A stretch of 27,243 bases of DNA, from positions 1 through 27,243 of IMG/VR virus record IMGVR_UViG_3300002231_000719. One strand, written 5' to 3'. The position numbers and the translations under genes are program-made. This DNA is from a virus. Of this stretch, positions 1 through 7,820 are shown in pieces. The notes below the pieces were generated by a model, which worked only from the letters and a program-made list of their open reading frames with translations, had not been told where the DNA came from and did not search any database. How positions within the stretch are numbered: the first letter of the stretch is position 1; each line of letters starts with the position of its first letter.

Positions 1-59
1 CCACGAGCCGATGTCTCGTGCCATTGTTGGTCTGGGCGGAACCGTGGGAGCTTCTTCAT
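1..59 (-). CDS. partial tail-module gene, N-terminus only
   Basis: Only the first 19 codons lie in the window (it begins MKKLPRFRPDQQW), and the frame stays open to the left edge. The ATG overlaps the stop of the upstream gene as ATGA, the same coupling used through this operon, which is the main support for the start. Its place downstream of the tape measure and a distal-tail-like gene suggests another tail or tail-tip protein. Nothing in the 19 residues identifies a family. Confidence 0.5.
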   Translation of the reverse strand, partial: MKKLPRFRPDQQWHETSAR

Positions 60-919
60 ACCACTACTGCGAAATCAAACAACTCTAAGAATGTGACGGT
101 TGCGTAAGTGTTCGTGGAACCCGTGCTTGCATTTTCGAGTCGCTGCCAAGGGGTCGCATGCCCCGGCCGGAAGAATTCGTTCCATCCAATCCCTGGCACC
201 ACAGCCCCACCGCCACCGGGATCGTACGTGATGTTTCTTTCGACGAACTCATAGACGAGAGTGTAGAGCGCCACGCCGTCGGTATCGTAGTCAATCTGCG
301 AAGAATACCCAACGAACAGCACCGTCTCCGGCTCCGCTCCGAAGAAGGCATTGGTATTGATGCAACCGATCTTTTCCCGCAGCGCAGCCCAAGGCGGTTC
401 GGTCACGTTAGACCATGTTAGCCGATGGGTAATGGTAGGTATCTTGATCGCCGTGTCGATGTCTGCCGGAAGGGGGTCTTTCGGTGCCGTGGACCATACG
501 AAGCCATGATTCGGGATCGTCATCATCTCGATAGATGCCTCGCGGTCGTGCGACAAGAACGTACCGCTAGGCGTCTCGGGATCGTTATCCGGGTCCTGGT
601 TGCCCTCAAGCTGCCGCCCCTCGTAACTAACCACCGCCTTAACAAACTCGTACTCCGTCCCACTATGCGGCGGATCATGCGGCTCCCAGACCTCAAAGTT
701 GCAACTAACCGCGCTCATCCAATCGTGATCGGGATGCCGGGCCCTCTGCTTGGTGGTGAAGCCCTGGCCCGGAACAAACCCCACGTCGAACAGGTCACTG
801 AGCAATTGCTCCTTCTCGGCAGCGGTGCCGGCGATTTGCAGCTCACGAGTCGCCGTCGCTCCCGACAGCGTGAAGTTCGGGCCAGTCCGTTTCAATTCCG
901 CTATAATTGTTGCGGACAT
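56..919 (-). CDS. putative distal tail / minor tail protein
   Basis: A 287-residue protein rich in Gly, Thr and aromatic residues and looking mostly beta-stranded, with no signal peptide or membrane segment. Near the C-terminus it has a G-W-N-x-F-F-R-P segment and then a hydrophobic end. It starts by a TAATG overlap with the tape-measure stop, so it is coupled to that gene. In siphoviruses the gene after the tape measure usually encodes the distal tail (Dit) or another baseplate protein; this position is the basis of the call. I recognise the general type from environmental phage tail modules but cannot name a family. It could be a Dit, a tail-tip hub component or a receptor-binding scaffold. 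Confidence 0.6.
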   Translation of the reverse strand: MSATIIAELKRTGPNFTLSGATATRELQIAGTAAEKEQLLSDLFDVGFVPGQGFTTKQRARHPDHDWMSAVSCNFEVWEPHDPPHSGTEYEFVKAVVSYEGRQLEGNQDPDNDPETPSGTFLSHDREASIEMMTIPNHGFVWSTAPKDPLPADIDTAIKIPTITHRLTWSNVTEPPWAALREKIGCINTNAFFGAEPETVLFVGYSSQIDYDTDGVALYTLVYEFVERNITYDPGGGGAVVPGIGWNEFFRPGHATPWQRLENASTGSTNTYATVTFLELFDFAVVV

Positions 920-3117
920 TAGGTCCCCAATCCTTTTCCGATGCCTTTGGTATTTTCGGCGATCTTCTCCAACTCCGTATTCCGCTTGGCGTCCTTGGCC
1001 TGGGCTTCCTTGAGTAGCTTGAGCTTTTCCTTATCGCGTGACTCTTCCGCCGTATCGAATAGGCTTGTTTGAATGGACTTAGCGAACTCCTGGAGACCGC
1101 TGAAGCTGACCCGTTCGGGAGGTTTTTCTAATGCCGCGATCGCTGCCCCCCGGGTTTCCATCCTGGCCTCGATGGCCTTCCGTGCCGCGACAGATTGAGC
1201 AGATTGAGCCTCACGTACTCCAGCGTCAATCGCCGCCCCGAAGTCAACTACCGCCTGTTCCCTTCGTCGTCGTCGTCGCGCTATGAGGTCAGCTTGCTCT
1301 GCCGCCCTTCTAGCCTGCCGTTCCCGCGCGAATGCTGCCGGCTCTGCGGGAGCCACCTTCGTGCGAGTGGCGGGCCCAAATTCTGGCCGCACGGCGGTCA
1401 TCTCAGCTATTACCTGATTCGCTCCCTTGAGGCGACGCTCTGCCATCTTTAAGTCTCGCTCGGCTTGCTCTTGACGACTGAGCCCGCCAACCAACGATGC
1501 GGGTTGCTGGAAGGCAAAACCGAGTTCTCGTGCCCCTTGCACGAAGCCGAAAGACTCTGCGCGTATTCGCTCGACCTTCTCCCTAGCCTTACGTTCCTCC
1601 CGTATGGCAATGGCTTGGATTTTCTTCGCCGCTGTGAATTTCTTTGCTGCTGCCTGCGGATCGCTCGGGTCAGGTTTCGCGGCCAGCGCCGCACGCGCCT
1701 TCTGAAGGTCGATCTGGTCTTGCGTAACCTTATTTAACCCGAGCATCGCGTCGATGTTATGCTTTAGCGTATCAACGAACGACTCGCCCTTGATGCGAGA
1801 TTCTACCCACGCTCCGCCCAACAATGTTACGGCTGTAGTAAGCGCAATGACGGCCAATACTGCCGGGTTCAATGCAGCCCCAGACATAACGGCCACTACA
1901 GCCCGCATGGCGATAGCCACCTTGGGTAACGCCACCAGGAGAATCAATAGCTTTGCAACTAATTTCGCCGTGCTGATTGCGTTTTGCACAGATGCCTCGT
2001 CCCATTTACTCAACCCAGCCGTCCATGTCGTGATGGTTACTACGAGTTTCCGAATCGCTGGGAGCATCTTCTCGCCAAACGTGATTGCCGCACCCTCCGC
2101 CGCTGACTTAAGTTTAATGAATTGCCCTTGGAGCGTGTCGAGTTGTACCGTGGCAATCCTCTCGGCCGTGCCCGTCGAACCCTGCAATGCCGACTCGAAT
2201 TTGCGTATCTGGTCACCGCCTTGCTCCATTAGAGCAAGGAACCCGGCAACCGCACGAGTGCCCGCAAGCTGACCGATTACCGCATTCCTTTGTACGTCGC
2301 CCATCTCCGACGTTGCGGCGTTCACTTCGTCGATTATCTGCGCGAGTGGCTTCATCTTCCCGGCACTGTCGGCAATCGTGATGCCCATGTCCTTCAACGC
2401 TCCAGCCACTTCGCGGGGCTGTGACTGAAGCCGCAAGAGGATGTTCCGCAGCGACGTCCCGGCCATCTGTCCTTGGATACCCGCGTTGCTCATCACTTGA
2501 ACCGCGGCGGTCAATTCCTCGATGCTTTTACCGGCAGCCTTGCCGACCGGGCCAACGAACTTCATGGCGCCGCCTAATTGCACTAAGTCGGTATTGCTCG
2601 TCGTGAATGCCTTCGCGAGTACGTCCACCGTATGGGTTAGGTCCGCAGCTTCAAGCCCCATGCCAGCCATAATCTTGGCTGTGATGTCGGCGGCTTGTGC
2701 CACGTCAAGTTGGCCGGCTGCTGCGAGATTCAAAGTGGCGGGCATCGAGGCCATGATCTTCTCGGACTTGAATCCAGCGAGGGCGAAGAATCCCATGGCG
2801 TCTGCGGCCTGCCGAGCAGAGAACACGGTAGTCGCCCCAAGCTCTTTGGCCTGGTTCCGCATCGCGTCGAACGCCGCGCCGCTCTCTCCAGTCAATGCCT
2901 TCACGCGAGCCATCCCTTGCTCGAAATTGGCCGCGATCTTCGTAATGACCCCAACTCCAGCCGCACCGGCAAGCAGTGCAATCTTTGCCTGGTTTGCGAC
3001 GGCTTGCATCTTCTGGATGCCAGAAGTGAACGCGACGTGGGCCTTGCCCATTTGGGCCTGAAATCCAGCCAAATCGATGTTGATAAACGCGAATGCTTGT
3101 CCGAGTTTGGTTGCCAT
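919..3117 (-). CDS. phage tail tape measure protein (TP901 type)
   Basis: A 732-residue protein that sets tail length and is packed inside the tail tube. Residues about 60-340 match the TP901 tape-measure core: alternating Ala/Gly-rich helices, an A-T-T-V-F-S segment near 95-100 and the familiar G-T-S-L-R-N-I-L-L-R-L segment near 220-230. Residues about 384-436 form a long hydrophobic stretch, as in tape measures that also act during DNA ejection. The C-terminal 300 residues are charged, Ala/Arg/Glu-rich and likely coiled coil. At about 1.5 angstrom per residue, the known relation for siphoviruses, the tail would be roughly 110 nm. The start overlaps the upstream stop as TAATG. No lysozyme or peptidase domain is visible. 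Confidence 0.93.
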   Translation of the reverse strand: MATKLGQAFAFINIDLAGFQAQMGKAHVAFTSGIQKMQAVANQAKIALLAGAAGVGVITKIAANFEQGMARVKALTGESGAAFDAMRNQAKELGATTVFSARQAADAMGFFALAGFKSEKIMASMPATLNLAAAGQLDVAQAADITAKIMAGMGLEAADLTHTVDVLAKAFTTSNTDLVQLGGAMKFVGPVGKAAGKSIEELTAAVQVMSNAGIQGQMAGTSLRNILLRLQSQPREVAGALKDMGITIADSAGKMKPLAQIIDEVNAATSEMGDVQRNAVIGQLAGTRAVAGFLALMEQGGDQIRKFESALQGSTGTAERIATVQLDTLQGQFIKLKSAAEGAAITFGEKMLPAIRKLVVTITTWTAGLSKWDEASVQNAISTAKLVAKLLILLVALPKVAIAMRAVVAVMSGAALNPAVLAVIALTTAVTLLGGAWVESRIKGESFVDTLKHNIDAMLGLNKVTQDQIDLQKARAALAAKPDPSDPQAAAKKFTAAKKIQAIAIREERKAREKVERIRAESFGFVQGARELGFAFQQPASLVGGLSRQEQAERDLKMAERRLKGANQVIAEMTAVRPEFGPATRTKVAPAEPAAFARERQARRAAEQADLIARRRRRREQAVVDFGAAIDAGVREAQSAQSVAARKAIEARMETRGAAIAALEKPPERVSFSGLQEFAKSIQTSLFDTAEESRDKEKLKLLKEAQAKDAKRNTELEKIAENTKGIGKGLGT

Positions 3118-3902
3118 TAACTTTTACCTTTCCTTGCCCTCTCCCGTTTCATCCGTCGCCACTCGGCAGCACTCACTAGATACTCCCCACCCAGGTCCTT
3201 TTCGTTTCGTAGGAATATCTTGATCTGATACAACGTCATTTGTCCAACTTCCGCAGCCGTGAACCCGAAGTCATTGGCTAGTCGCCGGATGATTCGTCGC
3301 CAGGGGATGGGCTTGTCGAGGTCGCCTGGCCCTCCCCCGCCATCGGGTTCGGGCCAGTCGAGTTTCCCAAGCCGTCCTCGCCGGACCCAAGCCCCTAATT
3401 GACTTTGCACGCGGTCGATGATTTGAGACTCGGCGGCTACCATGGCGTCCTCAATGGAGATGCCCTCAATCGTTGCGATGATAGCGTTAAGCGCTTGCTC
3501 AAAGTCGTCGAGCATCTTCTCCTTGATGAATGCGGGCGTGATCGTAGTAGCTGATCCACCAGGGTTGGACTCGTTATAGGTCGGATCGTTGTGCCGAATC
3601 TGGAGCCACGAGACAAACGCGGTCCCGTCCATCGAGTCCATCCACTCAGCCAATTCCCGGCGGGTGACGGACTTCGCTCGACACCGTTCTGCCATCGCGA
3701 CTTCGATGATTTGCGTAATGACCGCTGGGTCGGTTTCGCCAACAATCGATTCCTTGGCGACCTGCATTGGGTTCTCGCGTTTCGAGAGCAGGTGAGCCTC
3801 CATCTCGCCATAGTAAGCGGCCACGCGCGGGCGCACGGTGTACTCGACACCGCCCAACGTAACCGTCGTTGGGGCCGCAAAGGCTCGGCTTGCACCGTCC
3901 AT
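3117..3902 (-). CDS. tail assembly chaperone-like protein
   Basis: A 261-residue protein between the tail-tube gene and the tape measure, where siphoviruses encode chaperones (lambda G/GT equivalents) that coat the tape measure during assembly. The N-terminus carries a short beta-rich stretch of the V-T-L-G-G-V-E-Y type, common in such proteins. The middle is helical and acidic. The C-terminal 50 residues (F-G-F-T-A-A-E-V-G-Q-M-T-L-Y-Q-I) resemble the short helical T part, ending in a basic tail. I saw no need for a -1 frameshift because both halves lie in one frame. The start at 3902 is preceded by a good GGAGG. Function rests on position and weak resemblance. Confidence 0.6.
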   Translation of the reverse strand: MDGASRAFAAPTTVTLGGVEYTVRPRVAAYYGEMEAHLLSKRENPMQVAKESIVGETDPAVITQIIEVAMAERCRAKSVTRRELAEWMDSMDGTAFVSWLQIRHNDPTYNESNPGGSATTITPAFIKEKMLDDFEQALNAIIATIEGISIEDAMVAAESQIIDRVQSQLGAWVRRGRLGKLDWPEPDGGGGPGDLDKPIPWRRIIRRLANDFGFTAAEVGQMTLYQIKIFLRNEKDLGGEYLVSAAEWRRMKRERARKGKS

Positions 3903-3943
3903 TGATCATCCTCCAAAGGGGGTTTACGTAAATCGGAGGAAAA

Positions 3944-4345
3944 CTACGACGGGTCGGTGACCGTACCATCCGATTGCCAGCTTGCCGTCCAGCGGGTCGG
4001 GTCGCCCGACGTGCTGTCAACCACCACGTGGAAGTCCGTGATTTCGAGCGTCAGCGTGTAAAACCTCGCGTCACCGCCGGCCACGGTAGACAGGTACAAC
4101 TCGGCCGCGTACTTGGTGCCAACCACGATGTTGTCTTCAGCGGGAGAGTCGAAGTCGTACGGACCCTCGATTGTCCCTGTCGCACCCTTCGCGCCTGTCG
4201 TGCTATATTTCCACCCACCACTCCCAAACGTCGGGAATTGCGCGGCGTCGGCCGCGATGGCCATATCCCACTTGTCGGCCTCAGCCACCACAACGGCAGC
4301 AAGTTTAAGCCGGCCGTACTTGCCCGTTCGGTAATCGTTACTCAT
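3944..4345 (-). CDS. putative major tail (tube) protein
   Basis: A 133-residue beta-rich protein. Features typical of small tail-tube proteins are a central segment on the pattern G-x-x-G-A-T-G-T-I-E-G-P-Y-D, then a strand-rich stretch with G-T-K-Y-A-A-E-L-Y-L, and a C-terminus with W-x-x-S-W-Q-S-D-G-T-V-T. A start at 4378 is possible but would read through a terminator hairpin. The ATG at 4345 sits behind AGGAGG at 4353-4358 and is chosen. Order (terminator, this gene, chaperone, tape measure) fits the tube role. The hairpin directly before its ribosome binding site suggests separate control. The neighbouring 190-residue gene is the other candidate for the tube. Confidence 0.62.
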   Translation of the reverse strand: MSNDYRTGKYGRLKLAAVVVAEADKWDMAIAADAAQFPTFGSGGWKYSTTGAKGATGTIEGPYDFDSPAEDNIVVGTKYAAELYLSTVAGGDARFYTLTLEITDFHVVVDSTSGDPTRWTASWQSDGTVTDPS

Positions 4346-4363
4346 CAGGCTTCCTCCTATCAC

Positions 4364-4396
4364 AAAAAAAGGGCCCAACCCTTTCGAGTTAGGCCC
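4364..4396 (-). terminator. intrinsic terminator-like hairpin before tail-tube gene
   Basis: On the minus strand an 11-bp stem (arms 4386-4396 and 4371-4381, two G-U pairs) closes a GAAA tetraloop and is followed at once by seven U (4370-4364). The U-tract ends only a few bases before the AGGAGG of the tail-tube gene. The form is that of a Rho-independent terminator, yet essential tail genes follow, so it probably acts as an attenuator or partial terminator. It carries the same upstream box as the hairpin at 18064-18100. Confidence 0.85.
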
Positions 4397-4412
4397 AGGT
4401 GCTCTGGTACCC
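4392..4412 (-). promoter_or_regulatory. conserved 21-base box, copy A
   Basis: Read on the minus strand the box holds a GAGCACCTG core flanked by GGGTA and GGCC. It matches the box at 18099-18119 at 18 of 21 positions, and in both places it runs directly into the 5' arm of a terminator-like hairpin followed by a Shine-Dalgarno and an ATG. It lies between the stop at 4435 and the start at 4345. It could be part of a structured RNA, an antitermination signal or a protein binding site. Nothing in the sequence decides between these. Confidence 0.65.
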
Positions 4413-4434
4413 TAGCATTGGTTTGCGGTTGCGA

Positions 4435-5007
4435 CTACGAGCCGATCAGCATAATGTCGTACTCAATGTCACCACCTGAGGCAACGGACCCATCCCACAG
4501 AACTTGAAGGATGTCGTCCGTGCCCGCTATCACTCTATACCCATCCTGTGGGGCGGTCAATAGGAACATGCTCCCTGATCGTACCCGTACCTCTGCCCCG
4601 GCCGTCTCGTTCAACCAAACGTCCCACGCGTTGGAAGCCGCACCACCCACAAGGAGGTCCTGCCCGGCGGCCTTCGTCCAGGTGTCACTACTTGTCCCGT
4701 CGTTCCCCGCTGCCGGGAGACCTTTGTTCTCAACCAACATGATGTTGATCTTGGAGAATGTTAAGGTGTTGCCGAACGCGTCCACTAGCCCCCCCGCGAG
4801 GTCGAGCAGGTCCGTCCCGGTATTCGCGGTCAGCGTCCGCCGGTCGCGGTACATTTTATCCGCCTGGTCCACGCCCGTCCCGTTGGTAAACGCGAATATG
4901 TATCGGAGTTCATCATTGTCCTTCGGTGTACTCAAGCCGGGGTCCGTCGTGTCCTCGAATGTCCAGGACTGCCGAACGAGCGATCTGCCTTTGAGTGTCG
5001 TGCTCAT
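4435..5007 (-). CDS. putative virion (tail) structural protein
   Basis: A 190-residue protein. Its C-terminal half follows a pattern I know from many phage structural modules: D-L-A-G-G-L-V-D-A-F-G-N-T-L-T-F, a Gly/Ala-rich loop, R-V-R-S-G-S-M-F-L-L-T-A-P, then an Asp/Gly-rich stretch and a final Y-D-I-M-L-I-G strand. The family is a common but poorly characterised virion protein. Start 5007 overlaps the upstream stop as ATGA and has a GGGGAGG ribosome binding site. It precedes the terminator-like hairpin and the tube gene. It could be an alternative tube protein, a minor tail protein or a tail decoration. Confidence 0.55.
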   Translation of the reverse strand: MSTTLKGRSLVRQSWTFEDTTDPGLSTPKDNDELRYIFAFTNGTGVDQADKMYRDRRTLTANTGTDLLDLAGGLVDAFGNTLTFSKINIMLVENKGLPAAGNDGTSSDTWTKAAGQDLLVGGAASNAWDVWLNETAGAEVRVRSGSMFLLTAPQDGYRVIAGTDDILQVLWDGSVASGGDIEYDIMLIGS

Positions 5008-5417
5008 GTCCTCCCCTCTGCGTATTTGTACTCGTAATCGATCTCAGCTTGCCACAGGGCGGTCTCCAATCCCTCTTCGACTTCCTCGTAGCGCGTCGCC
5101 AATTCTTCTAAGAGGTAGACCGAGATGCCCGTAACTGTCAATTCCTTCTCGGCGTCTTTGAACGCCGCGACGATATGATCCCGGAACGTCTTGCAATCTT
5201 CCTGCGTGTCACCCGTAACTTGGAACGTGAACTGGCCCTCGTGCATTTTTACGCTAAACGTATTCCCGACCTTCTCTTCCTCGACGATATTAAACGAACA
5301 GAACGGCTTATCCTCACCACGGAATGCCCGTTCCTGGAAAAGCTCTGAGAATCCATCCGCCGTCAACGCCGTGTCGGCGTCAAATCGTGTCTTGATTGTG
5401 TCAAAGAATGTTGCCAT
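5004..5417 (-). CDS. putative tail terminator / tail completion protein
   Basis: A 137-residue acidic protein in the slot between the gp10-like gene and the tail proteins. The N-terminus (M-A-T-F-F-D-T-I-K-T-R-F) and the alternating beta segments (F-C-S-F-N-I-V, G-Q-F-T-F-Q-V-T-G) followed by a helix with F-R-D-H-I-V-A-A-F-K-D resemble tail-terminator proteins of the lambda gpU / HK97 gp10-neighbour kind, which cap the tube and join it to the head. Start 5417 overlaps the previous stop as TAATG, and its stop overlaps the next start as ATGA. The call rests on synteny and general fold pattern. Confidence 0.55.
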   Translation of the reverse strand: MATFFDTIKTRFDADTALTADGFSELFQERAFRGEDKPFCSFNIVEEEKVGNTFSVKMHEGQFTFQVTGDTQEDCKTFRDHIVAAFKDAEKELTVTGISVYLLEELATRYEEVEEGLETALWQAEIDYEYKYAEGRT

Positions 5418-5977
5418 TACCTAATCATCCCCATGCGGAAACCGGCACCCATGCGAGCCCGCGCCGGTCGAACTATCAATGCCATTAACTTGCGGCGGTT
5501 CTGCGTTACCGTGCTCCAGATATACGGACGGGGCTTAATTGCTCCCTGCGCATGCCCTTTGCTGAACCGCCATCTCCCACCAACGCCGAACACTAGCACT
5601 TTCTTTTGTTTTGGTCGAATAAATGTGCCGCCTCTAACGCCTTTTTCTAACGCCGCTCCGTACTTTAACGTCGTGCCCACCTCGCCTCGCAACGCCGTCA
5701 CCGACACCTGCCCATAAATCGATTGCCTCAATTTGCCGGTGTCCGATCGAGGCGGCTCACCCGGTCTGCTGTGCTGGAACCTCATCGGCTTCCGGCCACC
5801 CTTGGTTGGTGACCTCGCGCCGCCACCCACCCTACTGCTCTTGCTAATTCGCTTGACGATCCGCTTTCGTGTCCACGCCGTCGCAAGCCGCAAGCCCCTT
5901 ATGAGGTCGCGACGCAACTGTCGCGTAACCGCCGGGCCGTACCATTGCACCGTCGCCTTGCCCGTTCGTGGTGTCAT
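5417..5977 (-). CDS. HK97 gp10-like tail completion protein
   Basis: A 186-residue very basic protein. The middle contains S-R-P-G-E-P-P-R-S-D-T-G-K-L-R-Q-S-I, a hallmark of HK97 gp10-like head-tail joining or tail completion proteins, followed by a T-T-L-K-Y-G-A-A-L-E-K-G segment and a P-R-P-Y-I C-terminal motif, both typical of the family. A start at 6013 is possible, but the ATG at 5977 overlaps the upstream stop as ATGA and has GGGAG just before it, so it is preferred. It is flanked by head closure and tail terminator genes, as expected. Confidence 0.82.
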   Translation of the reverse strand: MTPRTGKATVQWYGPAVTRQLRRDLIRGLRLATAWTRKRIVKRISKSSRVGGGARSPTKGGRKPMRFQHSRPGEPPRSDTGKLRQSIYGQVSVTALRGEVGTTLKYGAALEKGVRGGTFIRPKQKKVLVFGVGGRWRFSKGHAQGAIKPRPYIWSTVTQNRRKLMALIVRPARARMGAGFRMGMIR

Positions 5978-6309
5978 TGCTCCCTGCCTTTCTCCAGCGC
6001 GAATAGCTTCCACAGCCGGTCGTCCTCAATTGTATTCGTCGCCGGGTTCGTGACAAAGAACTTCCTGCTCCCGAACGTAATCTTGTCTCCAGCCGCAAGC
6101 CCCGGGTCGTGGTCATAGTAGATGGTATGACTAATCTCTGAGTCAAACTGCCCAGCCACCATCCGGTCATTCGCCGTCGCTGGCTGAATAAAGCACGTAT
6201 GCACCGCCCCCGATGTCTGCGTTGGCGAGATGCTACCTGCCGTGCCGGTCGTTTCCGACTTTGTGAAATGTTGCACCGCGTGTCGGCTACAAAGTGATGA
6301 TATACTCAT
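5974..6309 (-). CDS. head closure protein (SPP1 gp16-like)
   Basis: A 111-residue protein with the short beta-barrel pattern of phage head closure or head-tail joining proteins: T-C-F-I-Q-P followed by an H-T-I-Y-Y-D-H-D-P-G-L-A-A-G-D-K-I segment, then F-G-S-R-K-F-F-V-T-N-P-A-T-N. The G-D-K-I-x-F-G-x-R-x-F-x-V core is typical of the family. It plugs the portal-adaptor channel after DNA packaging. It starts by TAATG overlap with the adaptor gene and ends by ATGA overlap with the gp10-like gene. Length matches the family. Confidence 0.78.
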   Translation of the reverse strand: MSISSLCSRHAVQHFTKSETTGTAGSISPTQTSGAVHTCFIQPATANDRMVAGQFDSEISHTIYYDHDPGLAAGDKITFGSRKFFVTNPATNTIEDDRLWKLFALEKGREQ

Positions 6310-7052
6310 TACATGAACCTCGAATATCTGACGTATGGGCGTAGGTATTTCTTCGCCCTTTTCGGCAACTCGCTGGCCTGCTCGATAGCGTAAGTCACGG
6401 CATAGTCACCCAGCTTCTCTGACTTAACTTCACCGCCGTCCGTCCCCCGCTGAGAAAATGCGTTCTGAATCGCGATGAGCGCCGCCATCTTGATGTCTGC
6501 TGCGATGCCCGCCGTTCGATTCGTTGCGTCGTAGGTTAATTCCGCTTGGCTGTAGCCCGCCGTATAGACGACTTTTACGCTCCGTGGGGTCGCAGGCCAG
6601 TATGACGTCTGGCGGACTAACTTCCCCGACCGCGAGATGCCATCGGCCAGAACGTCTAGCCAGTAGTCATCCCCAGCCGTGAGGTTGTCGCCCGCGAAAT
6701 CGTCTGCCCCCTGGCCGCCCGATGCCCCCTCATCTACATTCACGCTCGTAATGGTACGCACCGGGCGCTCGGGGAGGTAGAGGTATTGGCTTTCGATTAC
6801 GCCGCCCGCCGACATTGCAACTGCATTGTTGCCGCGAACATCCCAAGTACGAATATCTACGTTCGCCCCTCGCCGCCTCTGTTCCGGCAGGTAGTGAGTG
6901 TAAGACACCTGCGGCTCTAAGTTGCAGCCGCAATAGGATTTGATCGCCCGCTCTACCATCGGTTGGATCATGGTGAGGAACGCGGACTCAGCGTCAGTTA
7001 GGGTGCTGCCCTTACCCAAGAAGACAGCGATCTCGGCAACATCCAGTATCAT
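6309..7052 (-). CDS. head-tail connector / adaptor protein (gp6-like)
   Basis: A 247-residue protein with an N-terminal helical region (L-T-D-A-E-S-A-F-L-T-M-I-Q-P-M-V-E-R-A-I-K) typical of gp6-like DNA-packaging adaptors that bind under the portal. It is followed by a strand-rich insert with L-P-E-R-P-V-R-T-I-T-S-V and V-K-V-V-Y-T-A-G-Y, and a C-terminal helix bundle with I-A-A-D-I-K-M-A-A-L. The V-Y-T-A-G-Y motif and the L-P-x-R-P-V segment are characteristic. It heads the connector cluster. Start 7052 has TAGGA upstream. It is somewhat longer than minimal adaptors because of the beta insert. Confidence 0.82.
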   Translation of the reverse strand: MILDVAEIAVFLGKGSTLTDAESAFLTMIQPMVERAIKSYCGCNLEPQVSYTHYLPEQRRRGANVDIRTWDVRGNNAVAMSAGGVIESQYLYLPERPVRTITSVNVDEGASGGQGADDFAGDNLTAGDDYWLDVLADGISRSGKLVRQTSYWPATPRSVKVVYTAGYSQAELTYDATNRTAGIAADIKMAALIAIQNAFSQRGTDGGEVKSEKLGDYAVTYAIEQASELPKRAKKYLRPYVRYSRFM

Positions 7053-7063
7053 CTTATTTGTTC

Positions 7064-7444
7064 CTACGTTTTTCCAATATCCCCAGAAGAACTCGGTCGG
7101 ACGGTTATAGCCCCCTTTTCAAAGCTCTTGATCGCATCTGTTGGGTGGGTCTCGCTATCGTCTACCAACATCACCTCGGCAGAGTAGACCCCGTAGAGGC
7201 TGAGAAGGTCCGCTTGTGCAAACCTGATAGTCACTTCGTTTGAGCCGTTCGACGCCGTGATGAAACTCCCGCCGGTCAGTCGGTCTACGCTGTCGATGTC
7301 CAAGATCGGCGTGCCGCCATCGCGAGATAGCTTACACCGCACCACGTCACCAGTAACGAAGTTGACTGCCGTACTTCCGTCACTTTCGTATAAGCTCACG
7401 GTGAAGTCGGTCGTTCGGTTTGCGTCGAGTAATGCCTCGAACAT
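7064..7444 (-). CDS. hypothetical small beta-sandwich virion protein
   Basis: A 126-residue Ser/Thr/Asp-rich protein with a strand pattern like phage Ig-like or BppU-type N-terminal domains: D-F-T-V-S-L-Y, V-V-R-C-K-L-S-R-D-G, then V-T-I-R-F-A-Q-A-D-L-L-S-L-Y-G-V-Y-S-A-E-V-M-L-V-D. This is a pattern often seen in phage fibre or baseplate modules. It lies between decoration-like genes and the connector genes. The start at 7444 follows a GGAG. I cannot assign a specific function; a virion accessory role is inferred from position. Confidence 0.55.
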   Translation of the reverse strand: MFEALLDANRTTDFTVSLYESDGSTAVNFVTGDVVRCKLSRDGGTPILDIDSVDRLTGGSFITASNGSNEVTIRFAQADLLSLYGVYSAEVMLVDDSETHPTDAIKSFEKGAITVRPSSSGDIGKT

Positions 7445-7447
7445 GGC

Positions 7448-7810
7448 TCACTCCACCAGGCTGTAGACGAGCACGCCGCTGACCGCGACGGCTGCGCTTA
7501 GGTTGATCTGCAAGTCCTTCCCATTCGCGGTCTGCCCCCAGCCCATCAGGCTCTCGTTCAGCACGAAGCCGGAGGGGGCCGTGATGCCGGTCTTGTCGAG
7601 CGGGATCGGGTTCGTTGAGTCAGCCACAATGGCGTTGCCGTCCTCGTCTCGCAGGTACACATCCACGGTGCCGCCAGCCACAAGAAAGAGCTGGTGTACC
7701 CGGATCGCCTTCCCGCTTTCTGTGTTCTCCACAAGCCGTTGGTGTCCGCTGTGCGCGCTACTCACCACGATGGAATGGACCTCGCCACTCGCTGTCTTCA
7801 TTCTGGTCAT
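7448..7810 (-). CDS. hypothetical small beta-rich virion protein
   Basis: A 120-residue protein with alternating strands, including V-D-V-Y-L-R-D-E-D-G-N-A-I and an A-A-V-A-V-S-G-V-L-V-Y-S C-terminal strand. It has no Cys, signal peptide or membrane segment. AAGGAG lies at good spacing before the ATG at 7810. Its neighbours are a LamG protein upstream and an Ig-like small protein downstream, so it probably belongs to the surface decoration set. Proteins of this look occur as capsid-decoration or fibre-base proteins in other phages, but no specific family is recognised. Confidence 0.5.
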   Translation of the reverse strand: MTRMKTASGEVHSIVVSSAHSGHQRLVENTESGKAIRVHQLFLVAGGTVDVYLRDEDGNAIVADSTNPIPLDKTGITAPSGFVLNESLMGWGQTANGKDLQINLSAAVAVSGVLVYSLVE

Positions 7811-7820
7811 GTTAAACTCC

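Noticed and set aside
900-906. TATAAT on the plus strand
   Set aside because: It lies inside the coding sequence of the minus-strand gene following the tape measure, with no plus-strand gene downstream; a chance match.
2522-3061. Plus-strand open frame of 179 codons inside the tape-measure gene
   Set aside because: It is antisense to a strongly supported gene, has no ribosome binding site or family motif, and arises from GC-rich codon usage on the other strand.
3117-3902. Programmed -1 frameshift in the tail chaperone gene, as in lambda G/GT
   Set aside because: Both expected parts appear in one continuous frame, and I found no convincing slippery heptamer leading to a longer second frame.
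4511-5134. Plus-strand open frame of 207 codons over tail genes
   Set aside because: Antisense to two coupled tail genes with good ribosome binding sites; no motif.
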